Notes: a model not told the origin generated them from the sequence alone. 64,000 bases of DNA from Archilochus colubris (GCA_023079485.1 CM041085.1:35077121-35141120), one strand, 5' to 3'; shown: positions 40,428 through 53,112, counted from the first letter of the stretch. Numbers and translations are program-made.

Positions 40428-42513
40428 CTGCAAAACCAAATAGTATCAGCAATTACTGAGTGCATTTATTTCTGTAAACAAACTGTTAAAAAAGTTTCCA
40501 TTTTACACTTATATACACTAAAATGAAAGAATGAAAGTTAATTCTACTGTAGAAAAAGGCCTAAAGACAATATCTGCAAAAGTAACCATGGAAAGAGAAT
40601 ACCATATTTCTGAATCAATTTACTTCTGGCTTTGGGAAAAAAATTTCACATTTCAGTCCTAATTCTGAAAAAAACATGAGCATATGTCTCTAATCCGTGG
40701 AGATCACTCCTCTATCAGGTATTGTTTATAAATTATGAGCAAAATAATCCACTTACATTTTAATTTGAATTGTCTGTACTTTGTAAGACATATACTGTGC
40801 CTTCTACTACCTTCAAGAGCTGCTCCAAAGTAAATGCAAGCTTTAGAGCTTTATGTCAGAAGCTGTGCCTTCCTGTGCAGGCCTTGCCAGCCATACTCCC
40901 CAACCAAGAGGAAGCAGCACTCCCTTCATTCTAGCTTTATAGGCTCCTTCCCTTGTCACATTCAAATACCAGTTGATTCTGGCAAGAGAACAAAAGCTTG
41001 GCTATGCACAAAACATACAATTTGTTCAATTATTCCTTGATGCTGCAATTCTGTCAGTTATACTCCATAAACCCAGAAAGGAAACATGAATAGCAGTACT
41101 AACCCATGAACCAGCAGTATGTCCAGAAAAACAAAACAAACAAAAAAACCCAACTCCTTGGTTACTTAAGAAACATATGTATAATTTTGGGAAGAACCAG
41201 TCCCACCTGAGCAGATGAGCACTCAGAGGAAGTTCTATGCCAAGTATTCTGGCCTACCAAATACCACACTGATCTCCCCCCACCATCACTACTACAATGA
41301 TAGTCTCATTTGCTAGGAGAAAAAATATGAAGATGTGATCTCTCATTAAAAACCACCCAAGTACTTTCAATAGAGTAAATCACAAGGTACTGGCATCTTG
41401 TTCCATTTCTATACTGTTTCTCCCTCCAAGGTGTTGTGATTTTGCCCAGGGAAGAAGCCCTTAGACAGTCCAGTCATAGTAAGTAATAAAATGGCACCTG
41501 TCAGCACCCCTGGAATCAGCTGATGAAAAAAAATCTCTATTCCTTTAGTTTATCTTAAAATCTTAAATCTTTAGTTTATATGAAACCTCATTATGTGAGG
41601 CACTGAGTCCAGATCAGTGTCCTGCTACATTTGTTTTAATGCCCTTGCTGTGACTGCTTACCACAGCAAAAAGCACATTCAAGAATTTCTGCAAAGTGAT
41701 AGGAAGTGATTTAGCCAGGTTTTCAGCCTGTTTCAGGAATAAAAATAAAAATTTAAGAAAGAGAATCTGTATTGTTTTATAATTTATATGAAGAATTTAT
41801 GGCAGACAAAACGTGCCCTTTGTGTATCACAAACTTGCTCCTTTATCTTGCTGTACTGTTCAGTATCAAAAGAGTCACCATCTATAGCTCAGAATGGCAG
41901 AACAGGCTTCTGTTCATTGTAGTAACTACTGTCATGGCATTTGCAAAAAGCTTTTCCATCTATAACCTACCATTCTATTAGAGATACCTTTCTGAGGGTG
42001 GAAGGCAAATTATTAGCATGGGCTTTAACCAAAGGCTTTGTTTTTGCTGAAGATTAAGTAAAATGATAAATGCTGTCTAGAAGGAAACACTGCAGTAATG
42101 ATTCATGCCTCAGCCTCTCCATTGCACACACTGAGATAGAGCAAAATACTTAAAAAAAAAAAAAAAAAACGTAAACCCAGATTTTGAGTAAGTTTACAGT
42201 AAAAGACACAATATTTCAATTCTCTAATTCAGACTACTGTACTTCACCTATCAGCAGGATTAGTGTTTCTTCAAAACACTCAGAATGGAAGCAACCCATT
42301 ACTTACAAGTTGATAGTTTAAAAGGATTGTGCAGTACCAGAATCCCTGATGTCTGGGTTTATCCTACTGTCCTTGGCTGAAACTGATCAACAGTTTTTCA
42401 TGCTAGATGACTAGGTTGTTTAATTCTATCCTACAGAATTAATCTAATGTAATTCCCAGAGATCAGTAAGAGGCTGGATTAAAAAAAAATACATATATAA
42501 AATAAGATTAAAG

Positions 42514-42694
42514 CACTGTATTTACAGTGGAGACATGAAAATTCACTATTTGGTATAATCAACAGAAATCTACTAGAGTGAGCAGTTGATCGACAGACTT
42601 TATGACAAGGAAAAATTCACCAGAACATCAGACCACCAACTAAGTGGTGGTCTGAACTATTATTGAACTACTATTTCATTGCAATAGTAGTCAA
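42514..42694. repeat. Cluster of three short hairpins
   Basis: Three inverted repeats lie within 181 bases: CACTGTA/TACAGTG at 42514-42529 with a 2-base loop; TCAGACCACCA/TGGTGGTCTGA at 42628-42655 with an 11-base perfect stem and 6-base loop; and ACTACTATT/AATAGTAGT at 42667-42691 with a 7-base loop, extended by TTG/CAA around one bulged A. Confidence 0.75.
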
Positions 42695-44769
42695 ACTGTG
42701 TTAAAATGTTGTTATTATTATGTGAATCATTTCCTTCACACTGGGTCTTTAAAACAAAACTTCACAGAATCAAAATAAAAAAAGATGAGATGACCCTGAT
42801 AAAACATAATTACTGTGTTACTATTTTATGAAGCCACAATGGAATGTTTGAAAGCAATTTATTGTTTGCTTTCATACCTCAATCATCAAATTTCAATTCT
42901 GGAAAGCTTCTAAGACAAAAGGCAAACTTAATCTACTTAAGCAGTACCCCTGAAATGCCTCCAACCTAACCCGCTTTAAAAAAAAAAAAAAAAAAAAGAG
43001 AACAAGAAATTGTTACTACTAAAGTTTTGCTTTTCTCAAAAACAGAGAGACTATAGAGATATTCTCTTCTGTTTAAATCCAAGATATTTTTCCGTACAGA
43101 ATTTGCAGCCCAAACCTTTTATACAGAATACTAGCTAAGTGTTCTGTTTCTCAGGCATAAGCTGCGTTGAAAGTTTTTCTTTAATATGATACTATTGGGA
43201 CTATTTTCATTAATTCTAAGAAATGCAGTTTATTCTTGGTACAAGCAACAAAAAATTAGAAATATATTTTCAAGAATCAATTCTGAGATTAAGAAAGAGG
43301 TCTAGAAGCTTGTTTTTTAAACCTTCATAGGAATTCCTTCCACTTGCTCTTCATCTTACTTAAGTTCCTCATGGGTAATATCGGAGTAACACCAGTTAAA
43401 GTGTTAAAGAATAAGGTCCTTAATTTTTAATCCATGATGCTGGTTTAATAAATTACAATTATTTCCTTATAGACAATGACTGAAAATTACAGCAATCTTT
43501 TGAAAACAAAAAGGCCAATCAATGCAGTTTCTCAGAAGTTATTAAGATCGGAAAGCTGCCAAACTCTCTTCTAGCAAACACCTCTTAAAATGAATTAGGA
43601 GAAAATGGCCATCCAGAGCATCAAAAACAGACAGAGACATTCCTTAATAACATTTTTCCTTTCAATATAAAACAAAAGACTCAAACCTCAAATGTCTGTT
43701 TGGGGAGTAAGTCAACAAGCATCTATTCATGTGACTAAGACCACAGGATCAGGTTTAAAAGCAAACTACACAATCTTCATTCTAAATCTTTTCTCCCCAG
43801 GTTTCTCTCCTCAGTGAGATCCACAATGTTTTCTACTTCAAATACTCTGAGCGTTCTCCATTTTCTTCTGCTTCAAATAACTGACCAAGAAGACAGAAGA
43901 AAAGGCAAATTTACACCAGCAACATGTAAGATGAAAACCTCTCTTCTGGCAGAGGCTGCAGCTAATTAACAAAGCTATTCCACACTTTAAAGTCTGTCAG
44001 TTTCAAGACTACGAGTGATCTCATGAAGAAAACAACCGTTTGCACTTTTACAGAAAGCACAAGAATGAAGCACTGAACTCTCACCCGCCTTGTCCAAAGT
44101 TTATGTAGTAAACAGACTCCTTGGAAAGTGGAAGGCAACAATGTATGTATCTGCCAGCATCTGGACTAAGCTAATATTGTCCATACTTACAAACAGATGC
44201 AAGACATCACTATGCATGGTTATTTTCAGAACAGCAGGTTTCAACACATTACAAAGGTTTTTGTGTAAGTCTACTTTTTAAAAAAATCCTTTAAATGCTT
44301 TGCTGCAAGTTAGGAACAACCAAGCATATGATGATGACCATTCTTGTACTTTCTAAACTAAACCAGATTCTTGAATGGATGAGTTACAGATGACAGCAGT
44401 TTCACTTAGTGCCTCTACATGAATTCTAGTTGCCTTCAAAACAGCACAGATAGCATCACTGTATTTCATATCAGAATCCATTTTAACAATGCTTCCATAT
44501 ATAAAATATACATGCAAGGCAAACTGCAGGAAGCATTTGTGCTCTTCTCTTTCTGCCAGTGATCAAAAGTTAGCAAAAGTGAGAATGTATTCATGTATGC
44601 ATTCATATATGTATTATTATACCTGTACATGACATAGATAAACCCCTCGAGTATGGAGGGAGAATTATCCATTTGCATCATGCTTAATTAGGGTTTGAAT
44701 CACTTCCAACCTCTCCCAATGGCAACGACTAGAGCATTACTTCCCACACTGAGTTTACATGGTAAAACT

Positions 44770-45238
44770 TGGGTAGTGGGGGTAGTTGCAGGGATAGCTT
44801 CAATAAGAAGACACCAGGAGTTGCCCTCAACATCAGACTGAGCCAAGGGACTCCCAAAGCTGAAACCATCATCAATGTCGGTGGCACGTCTGTGATAACA
44901 CATTTAACAAAAGAAAACGCTGCACAGCAGCCGAGAGTGAGAAGTGAGAAAAACGTGACAAAAACCCTGCAGACACCAAGGTTACTGAAGAAGGAGGCAG
45001 AACTACTCCAGACACCAGACCAGACATTCTCCTGCAGTCTGTGTTGGAGAACATGGTAAAGCAGGTTGTTACCTATGGAAGGGACCCCAGTGAGGAGCAG
45101 GTTTTCTGGCAGGAGCTGCAACCTAAGGGGAACTCAGGAACTCAGCACTCTGTTCCTGCATGACTGTACCCTGTGGGAGGGACCCCAGCAGGAACAAGGA
45201 ATAGCTCAAGGAAGAAGGAGTAGCAGAGAGCAATGAAC
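44770..45238. mobile_element. ERV-derived (probably ERVL-like) internal or leader fragment
   Basis: Contains CATCAGACTGAGCCAAGGGA, then CTCCAGACACC and loosely repeated GGGAGGGACCCCAGCAGGA units resembling the repeat-rich internal leader of bird ERVL-type elements as I remember it. No intact gag or pol frame is visible. The CR1 at 45239 appears to be inserted at its right end. Confidence 0.45.
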
Positions 45239-45877
45239 CAGCAATGTGTACTTGCTGCCCAGAAACCCACATGTATCCTGGGCTGCATCAAAAGCAGCAT
45301 AAGCAGCAGAGCAAGGGAGGTGATTCTCCCCCTCTACTACACTCTCATGAGACCCCACCTGGAGCACTGTATGGACCCAACCTAGAGGCCCCAGTATAAA
45401 AAGACACGGACATGCTTGAGCAGGCACACAGGAGAGACATGAAGATAATCAGAGGGCTGAAGCACCTCTCCCCTGTGAAGACAGGCTGTGAAACTCATTG
45501 GTTGTTCAGCCTGGAGAAGAAAAAGCTCCGGGGAGACCTTACAGTGGCCTTCCAGTACCTGAAGGGGGACTACAGGAAAGCTGGGCAGGGACTTTTCACA
45601 AGGGCATGTAGTGATAGGACAAGGGGTAATGGCTCTAAACTGAAAGAGGGCAGATTTACTTTAGATATTGGGGGGAAATCCTTTCTTGTGAGGGTGGTGA
45701 GACACTGGCACAGGCTGCCCAAGGAAGTTGTGGCTGCCCCCTCCCTGGAAGCGTTCAAGGCCAGGATGAATGGGGCTTTGAGCAATCTGGGCTAGTGGGA
45801 GGTGTCCCTGCCTATGGCAGGGGAGTTGGAACTAGATGATATTTAAGGTCCCTTCCAACCCAAACCATTCAATGATA
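45239..45877 (+). repeat. CR1 LINE, near twin of the 35 kb copy
   Basis: From CCAGCAATGTGTACTTGC to the degenerate tail CCATTCAATGAT this copy matches 34962-35599 with only scattered differences, including one extra T near 45499. It is 5' truncated at 45239, where the ERV-like fragment begins. The RT C-terminal frame ends GALSNLG. Confidence 0.95.
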
Positions 45878-46219
45878 CCAGGCCTATGTACAGCTCTCTC
45901 ACTATTTCTCCATTAATTCCCAATAAATTAAAGTCATTGCTGGATGCTTTAAGGACAACAATCAGAAGATAAAATCATCAGCATTGAGAAAAGGACCTTT
46001 TTCTTTTCTCAGTATCCTCTCACAAAATGACCTCTTTGTAATTTCTGGAATTATAAGTTGTATTTTTCTAATTCTGGGCTGCCTCTTTAAGATTTGTCCT
46101 AGAAGTCTAATTCCTAAGTTTCATGCCTTTGTTGTTTCGTTTATTTAAGAAACACAGAAAATGTAACTAATGCATAATATAGAATTTGTGGCAGCAAATA
46201 TCTTCATCTGTAAAGTGGC

Positions 46220-46470
46220 AGAGATAGGACATAACTCAGAGAGCTGAGAAAGACACCATGGTAGCAGGTTTAAAAATGGGACTTCCACCATCAGACTGAG
46301 CCAGTAACAGATTTTCTATTGTCCCCCCCAGAAAAACCAGTATAAATACTGTTAGCATAGTTTCTCTCTCCGAGCAGCTGTATGGCCTGCTGGATACAAC
46401 CCCATTCTCCCACACGGCAGATCTGAGCCCTGACAACACTGCCCCAGGCACAAAGGGGTATGAGGAAAAA
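46220..46470 (+). mobile_element. Possible LTR fragment with TATAAATA box
   Basis: Shares the exact 15-mer CATCAGACTGAGCCA (46289-46303) with the ERV-like fragment at 44831-44845, followed by TATAAATA at 46341 and CTCTCTCCGAGCAGCTG, an arrangement like U3/R of an LTR. The family could not be named and the edges are guesses. Confidence 0.35.
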
Positions 46471-49400
46471 ACGCTGCCCTCCTCTGTGAAGGGATCCGAA
46501 TTCTTCCAGTACGAATCACAAGATGTTGTTAACAGTGCTGGAAATTAAAAGTGGCATCTACCTGATTACAACTGCAAGTGAGCTGTTAGTTCTTTTGGTC
46601 CTCTATGACATCAGGCTGCCTCCTTTAGCTATTCCATTTGCATAATTTTAATTAATAAATAACATTCATTAGCATGCTCCTTGAATATTAAAGAAATGTT
46701 AAACAGAAATAGGTTTGCAAGTTTTTTTTCAGCTTCCAACTATTAATTTAATTTGGCTGCACTCTGTCACAAGACACTGAAGAGTATGAAGTAGCTGTAT
46801 TTCTCCTTTACGAAAACCACATCCCTATATTAGAAATGGCAATGCACACAAAAGATGTAGCCACACCAAGACAGGGATACACAGGATATTAATATTTATT
46901 CATTACATATTTGCCAATGCTTCTTTCCATAGAAAATAGTCTAACTGAAGAATGAATGTGGCAGGGAAGCTTCCAGATTTACTATTCAAAGAAAATCAAC
47001 TCCTGCCTTAAAGAGGTAACACCCAATACTTAGAAAAATAGATGTCTTCCATTTGACATGTGGCTGGCATGGTTCTGAAAAATCAGGCACCATCTTCAGT
47101 GAAAGTCTCAGTTACATCCACACACGATACAATAAGGTATCCAGATGCCAGGGAAAAATCCAAATAAACACGGTGACTGCTTTATTCACATTTCAGCAGT
47201 TCCATTCTACAACAGTTTTCACTCACCTCTACCTCCCAGACACTAATGTTCAGAATTGTTCTGTTACACCACAACTCAGAATACTTTCAGCTTCCTCATT
47301 CTCATCAATCATCAGCCCTCTAACAACCTGATTTAATTTGAGAACTTCAGAGAACAAAAACCTTTATCCCAAGCACCAGACTTATCAAGTCCAAGAGTAA
47401 AGGGAGGTTTCATTTTGGATCTGATTCAAAACCTGTTGAAGCCAAAATAAATCTCTCAACAGACTTCAGTAGTCTTTGTTGTTTGGCAAACATTATCCTT
47501 CCAAACCAGCCAAATGTGACATAACTAATCGATGAACTTGCATTCTCAGCATCTAATGCCAGGGCTAGTCAAAACCACCCTAAACTTCCAGCAAATCATC
47601 AAAGATAGTGCTTGATGCCACAGCATCTACCTTAATGGAAGGCAAGTATGCAGATGTTACAGTTCCTAAATACACTGGTAAGAATCCAGTAACATTTTTA
47701 CAAATATTACACTAAATTAAATTACTTGCATTTTCTACACTTCCACAACTTCAGGTGCCTAAAAACTTCTAAAAGCCTAGCTTTTAGCATTTGTCTTGCT
47801 AACTTCAGAAAAAAAAATTAGATCTACAAGGTTTAAATTCTGAAGATTAAGAAAGAAGCTTTTCTCTGTCTCCATCTTGGGTGAAATGCGTGCTCTCAGA
47901 GGTACAGGCATAGCTTTGTAAAAACTAGTCAGTGACACAGGGGAGGCTCAATGAATGAATTTGAATACAACTTTCCTAGTTATCTTTCTGCTTAATGATA
48001 ACCCCATTGCACCCCTATTGCTATTGGACAACATGAATGGACCATTTCTGTCAATTACTTCCATCTCCTAGACACTTGTTTTATTTGTTGTTTGTGATAA
48101 GATAGTGGTATCAATCCTGTCTCGCATCTCCACATTTGGCCACAATGGTGTTAACTGCATTGTTTTACAGCAGTTTCCACTAATACCAGATCAAGTGAAA
48201 GAAAAAAAACACCAAAAAAAACCTCACACAGCATAAATGTCTGTGCAAATTTCAGCACTGTCTGAGCATATCTTCAGAACCATAAAATAAACCAGAGCCT
48301 TATTAACCCTTCACAAAGTATCCATGGGAAAACCTCGTAAATGGTTCAAAGCAGCTGCTGCTCAAGACAGAATGCTCTCAGACCTTCCAGAAGTGCAAAG
48401 CAGATTATGTAGTAAAGGTATTTCCCCAAGTACTGAAAAATATAAGAAGCAAACTATGATGTGTGAAGACAGGGATAACAGATACAAGGGAAAAAGCAGG
48501 ACACAGCTTTCTCACAGTAATTGACACTAGAGATGGATTAAAAATCATGTGCCATTCCAACATGTAGACTACTCCCAAAATATGTTATTTCCTTGTCTTT
48601 AACAGCAAGTTCTAAGTCAGGTCTTCCTCTTTTTCAAATAGGTGGAAAAACTTGCAAATTCTGCCAACTAAATTTGCACATGCAAACCTTTGCATTCACC
48701 TGGATCCTGCTGGAAAAATGTGATAGAAATCTAACTTTAGATTAAAAGCAAATCTGATGCATCTCAGAAATTTTTCAAACATTAATAAACCATCATACAT
48801 GCACGTAAAATCACTGTGCTTGTCTTTGTTTGCAGCTTTTAACCTTCCAGCAAGTAAACCCTCTCTGACCTTTACCTCTGACTTCTTTCCAGCCTAGAAC
48901 TGGTTAATTGTCTTTCCCTGTTCCTGTTATTTATGCTACAGCAAAAACCTCAAGCTAGGTCAGCCTTTCTGCAAGCAGCAGAAAATTACTTCAGTGTTAA
49001 GCTCTTCACAGCAGACTATAATAAGACAGGCTGAGAGTGAAAAATGGAGGCATCTAAGTAGAAAGGCTTGAAGATCAAACCGAAGAGCAGATCGCTAGCA
49101 GGACCATAAACCAATATCTCACAGCTGTAAGCTCACTACAGTTATTAGACTGCTCTGCCCTGTTCCTAATACACAGCTTATGTACCTTTTCAAGAAATCC
49201 ACTGCAGCAATCATCTTTTTTCTCACAGTATCAAAGAGGGGCCCTTACAGCATCTTCACGCTTGCCACAGCACACAGTTATTCATTTCCATTTCTTCTTT
49301 CCCTGACCTTACCTTGACCCCACCACCTCTAAAACCAGGCGCTGGAAGAGGACAAGGGAAAAGCACAAAAACGAAGTGAGTCAGCAGTTTCTGAGCAGCA

Positions 49401-51130
49401 CAACAGCATTACTCGGAGGTGATCAGGGTACTCAACACACAGTCAGATGTGAATGAGCTTAAAGACCACCCAGCAACAGACTGATGGGCAAGCTTTTCCT
49501 AACCTCTGAAATTGGTACCACAGAGAAAGCCACCCTGCAGACAAAGAACTTGGGGGAAAATAAACAAACAAACAAATCAACCCCACCATCCTCGGCTGCC
49601 CTGTACCAGTGATGAAATGTAACAAAGTGTGCAGGGTACAGCTCTCAGTGACATTTCTAGTTTCCATACAGAAAAACACGCTGCATTCGGTACAGCTAAA
49701 TCAAGCACACCTGAGAAGGGAGTTGCCTTGATTCATACAACATTTTCTCTATTGAGGGAGTGGCAAAGCTGCAAAAGGTTTTGGTGACAAAAGGACACGC
49801 ACAGTGCCCTACAATGCTTTGTTGCTCTCTTGCTCATCTGCTCCTTTATCAGGATACAGCAAGGGCAGTGGTAGCAATGTGATTGGTTAGGGAAGTGTTC
49901 TACATCACTCAGTGCACATTTGGCTTCTTAAAATTTAAGACCAAGTTACTAGTACAAGTTCTAAGGGCCACGAGTACACATTTGCAACACAAGAACAGAA
50001 TCTTGTGAAACTTAGCACATCTGTGACAGTGTCTCCTTGTGCTGAAGAGATTCCAAGGGCTGCTATTCCCAGTTTTTCCTTCCCAGCAATAAAATCAGGG
50101 TACATGACAGAAAACAGTAAACCATCTCTTTTCGGCAGAGCACAGTCATAGGATCCTCACCCATCACCTGCAAGAGAATCCTTCTACAGAGAAGCTCTTC
50201 TCTGTTATGGCACAGTAAGTACATTAAACTGTAAATGATGTACAACCATCACTCCAGGAAAGCACACCTCAATCCAGACAGAAGATGAACACTGCTTCAA
50301 CGCTTTTGGATTTTGGCTGGACACAGCAAGACATAACTGAAAAAAAACACAACCTTCCCACAAAACTGTCACCTACTGGGCTTCAAGAAACACAGTTAAT
50401 TACTATGTTCTCTGTTCTGTGACTCTGGGCAAGTGCTGACCTCTGTGCAGCTTCCTCACTCATTAAGCTTCTCATGAAAAATCTGTCATTTAAGTGTTTA
50501 CCATCAACACAACCAAACTTTTCTTAAGAGCAACCTTTATCCATCAGCAGGTTACAGTACTTTCTCTGTTCATTGCAGGCTTCCTGCAATTCTTCCCTAT
50601 GAACCCTGGTCCTCTGTCTTCCATAAAAAACAGTTAAAGTTTCATTTTTAGATACAGCTTATTCAGGCACTGTTATGCAAAACATTAATAGGAAAGTGCA
50701 AAGCTATGCATAATATTTACATATTCCTAGAATGAGTCGAAATTTATTCTAATCCATATTATTTGGAAAAACACAGCATTAGTTCAGACACAAACAGCTA
50801 GAAAAAGCTGCTTGTCAGTAAATGACAGAAAACATTTACAGCGCATCAACTACACTAGTGATACATGCAGTCAGTATTTATAAAAAGGTGGTCCTGGCAT
50901 ACTATAAACAGAACTCTGTACATTTACAGTAATATTAAAATTCACATGAGAAATTAGCGAAGAAAAAAGGGTTCAAATTTCAGCTGAAGTTGTTCCACAA
51001 CAGCATCTCTATTTCACCAGGTTTAAATTCTTTTGCAACTCACTCTTAGTTTGATTATCAGTACAAGCTGAGGCTACAACTGCTCAGTACAGCTTCCTGG
51101 GCTGAATGCATCACTGTTTTAAAATAAATG

Positions 51131-51160
51131 GTTGGGGGTGGGGGGGTGGGTGGAGGAGGA
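51131..51160 (+). repeat. G-rich tract with quadruplex potential
   Basis: GGGGGTGGGGGGGTGGGTGG followed by AGGAGG. It satisfies a four-run G3+ pattern with short loops, on the strand opposite the AGPAT4 coding strand, about 0.6 kb inside intron 1 from the CpG island. Confidence 0.8.
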
Positions 51161-51759
51161 GTGTTGGTTGTTTTTTGGGGTATTTTTGAGAGTTTCTTGC
51201 AACCTTCCAACTCCCATATTTTCAGTCTCCATGTAGCAACAAAGTTGCTCTCTCCCACACGAGCACCTGCGTAAGGGGACAGCATTCTTGGACCACGGCA
51301 CAGGGTCTTGAAAATTAGGAACAAAGATAAAGACCAGAAGTCTCCCTATGACACTATTCAGACTCTTCTCCTGGTTGTCCTTTCAGCCATAAAAGTGAAG
51401 GCTCACTTGTTGAAATAAATGCTCCAAAGGATTACTTCTTAGTTAAACAAGATTCCCTTTGGAGTTTTCCTTGCACCACACACTATCAGTCAACACACCT
51501 TCAGTCAGTTTGTGACCATTATTTAATTCGGCTTAAATATATTTATGAAGAGACACAGACTGACGAAAAGCAGAGCTCCTACAACACATGAACACGCACA
51601 CCACCGGGAGGGCAGACTCTCCTCTCTCCCTCGTCTAACCACGGCTCACGCTGCCTCAGCTCACGGACCTTCAGGTACCACGGACCAAACAGCCACACGA
51701 CCTGCTCGCAAGACTCCTCTGAAGCCCCACTCCGCCCCGATCAGGGTACGCGTCGCCCT

Positions 51760-52830
51760 CCCGCTATGCTCAAGCGCCCTCGGGGAGGAGGCACCGAACA
51801 GGCGATCGCACCCGCCCGTTCCTACGGCAACCGCCCTGCCCGGCCCCCCCTCCCGCTGCCACCGCCAGCCCCGCCGCTACCAGCGGGGAAGACCGAAAGT
51901 GGAAGGGGCCGCAGCCACCGCCCGGCCCGGCGGGCAGCGCTCCGCGCCCAGCGGCGGAGGGGGGGAACCCAGCGGGGCCAGGCCGCCGCGGTTCTGCCGT
52001 TTCCACGGAAACCCCGCCGCGGGCAGCGCTCGCCACACAAAGGGGACCCGCGGGCGGCAAGAAAATTCTCGGCGGCCGCGGGAGAAACAGCGCGACGGGG
52101 CCGGGCGGCGGCGGCAGCGGTAGCGGAGAAGACCTGGCCGGGCGGCGAATAAATCAGGGAACTTCTGTCCGCCTCTGGCTTCGCTCGCACATCCCGCCGG
52201 CAGCTACCGGCCCCTCACCTCGCCGCTGTGGCACTCCGGGGAAGGGGTGTTCTGAGGAAAGGGCTGGGGTGGGTCTGGTTTCGGGGTTGTTTATCCCAAG
52301 GAGGGCACCGCGCTGGCTGGGGAAGGGCGGCCCCACACCTGACGAGCGCGCTGGCCGCCGGAGGAAGGGCACGTACCTGGAGCCGCCGGACCCCTGGCAC
52401 ACGGGCAGCGCTGAGGCGGCGGGAGCGAACGCGCGGGCAGCAGCGGCGGCGGCGGCAGCCGAGCCCCGCCAACTGCCACCGGTTTGCACGCGCCGGGAGG
52501 CGGCCGGCTCGGGCGGGGCCGCCAGGCTCCACCCGCCGGGCTCCGGGAGGAACAGGGCGCCCCTCGCCTTTCCTCCCCCCCCACCCCGCCGCCATGTCAC
52601 TTCCTCTCGGGGCGGCTGTGGAGGGGCGATGCATCCCCTCGCCTGACTCGCTGCCCCCTCGGGGCGCCGCCCGACGGAGGACGGAGAGGAGCGGGAGGGT
52701 CGCGATACGGCCCCCGGCGCCGCTCCGCTGCTGAGGGAGCGCTGGGAGCGGCTCTGAAGAGGGAGTCGGAGCCGAGGGTGTGGAGGTGGCCCCTGGGGTG
52801 GGGTAGCGACCCCCCTTACGGGATTAAAGG
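51760..52830. promoter_or_regulatory. CpG island, AGPAT4 promoter
   Basis: Dense CpG and G+C here contrast sharply with AT-rich flanks. It contains GC boxes (for example CCGCCCC near 51734 just to the left), an ETS-type CACTTCCTC next to a YY1-like GCCGCCATG at about 52590-52606, and an NRF1-like GCACGCGCC near 52487. There is no TATA box at a suitable place, as expected of a CpG promoter. It sits directly upstream of the minus-strand AGPAT4 exons. Long open frames on both strands here are a result of high GC and few stops, not evidence of proteins. Site calls are by eye. Confidence 0.85.
52377..52700 (-). other. AGPAT4: Probable AGPAT4 non-coding exon 1 (right end approximate)
   Basis: Exon 2 starts with a UTR behind a clear acceptor, so an upstream non-coding exon is required. 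The only strong promoter-like region is the CpG island, and inside it the minus strand has a near-perfect donor CCAG|GTACGT with the exon ending at 52377. A second minus-strand donor, CGAG|GTGAGG with the exon ending at 52219, is an alternative. The transcription start was not determined; the right boundary given is a guess inside the GC-rich block. Splicing at 52377 gives an open but ATG-less frame into exon 2, closed upstream by TGA at 52597-52599. Confidence 0.5.
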
Positions 52831-53112
52831 TGGAGGGGCAGGCTGCGCTGTGCCCGCGGTCAGGTCCTGCTTGAGGGCAGGGTGTGAGCTGTCGCTGGGT
52901 GAAGGGCACCTGTGAGTATCTGCCACTCGAAACAGAAATTGGGGAACAGAATAACCCAACTCCATGACCTAAGTGCTGTGGAGAGAAATACACGCAGATG
53001 GCAGTCATCCAGGCACGGTGTACCCTGACACACGCTGTCTGTGAAAATGCAAACATTTGCTGTCGAGCTCTGACTGTGGAGTGAAAAGCATCTCCCCTGA
53101 ACAAGCAATAGG

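Larger units (their letters stand above)
40428..52376 (-). other. AGPAT4: AGPAT4 intron 1 (5' UTR intron)
   Basis: About 11.9 kb if the 52377 donor is used. It carries the hairpin cluster at 42514-42694, ERV-like pieces near 44.8 and 46.3 kb, a CR1 at 45239-45877 and a G-rich tract at 51131-51160. From 46.5 to 51.1 kb nothing was recognised. The right edge depends on which exon 1 donor is used. Confidence 0.6.

Noticed and set aside
45412..45795. Apparent 127-residue protein gene
   Set aside because: Remnant of CR1 ORF2 within a defective copy.
51545..53104. Long open frames on both strands across the CpG island (up to about 316 codons)
   Set aside because: High GC removes stop codons; the frames overlap on both strands, are low complexity (Pro, Arg, Ala, Gly) and most begin at non-ATG codons. 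No domain was recognised.
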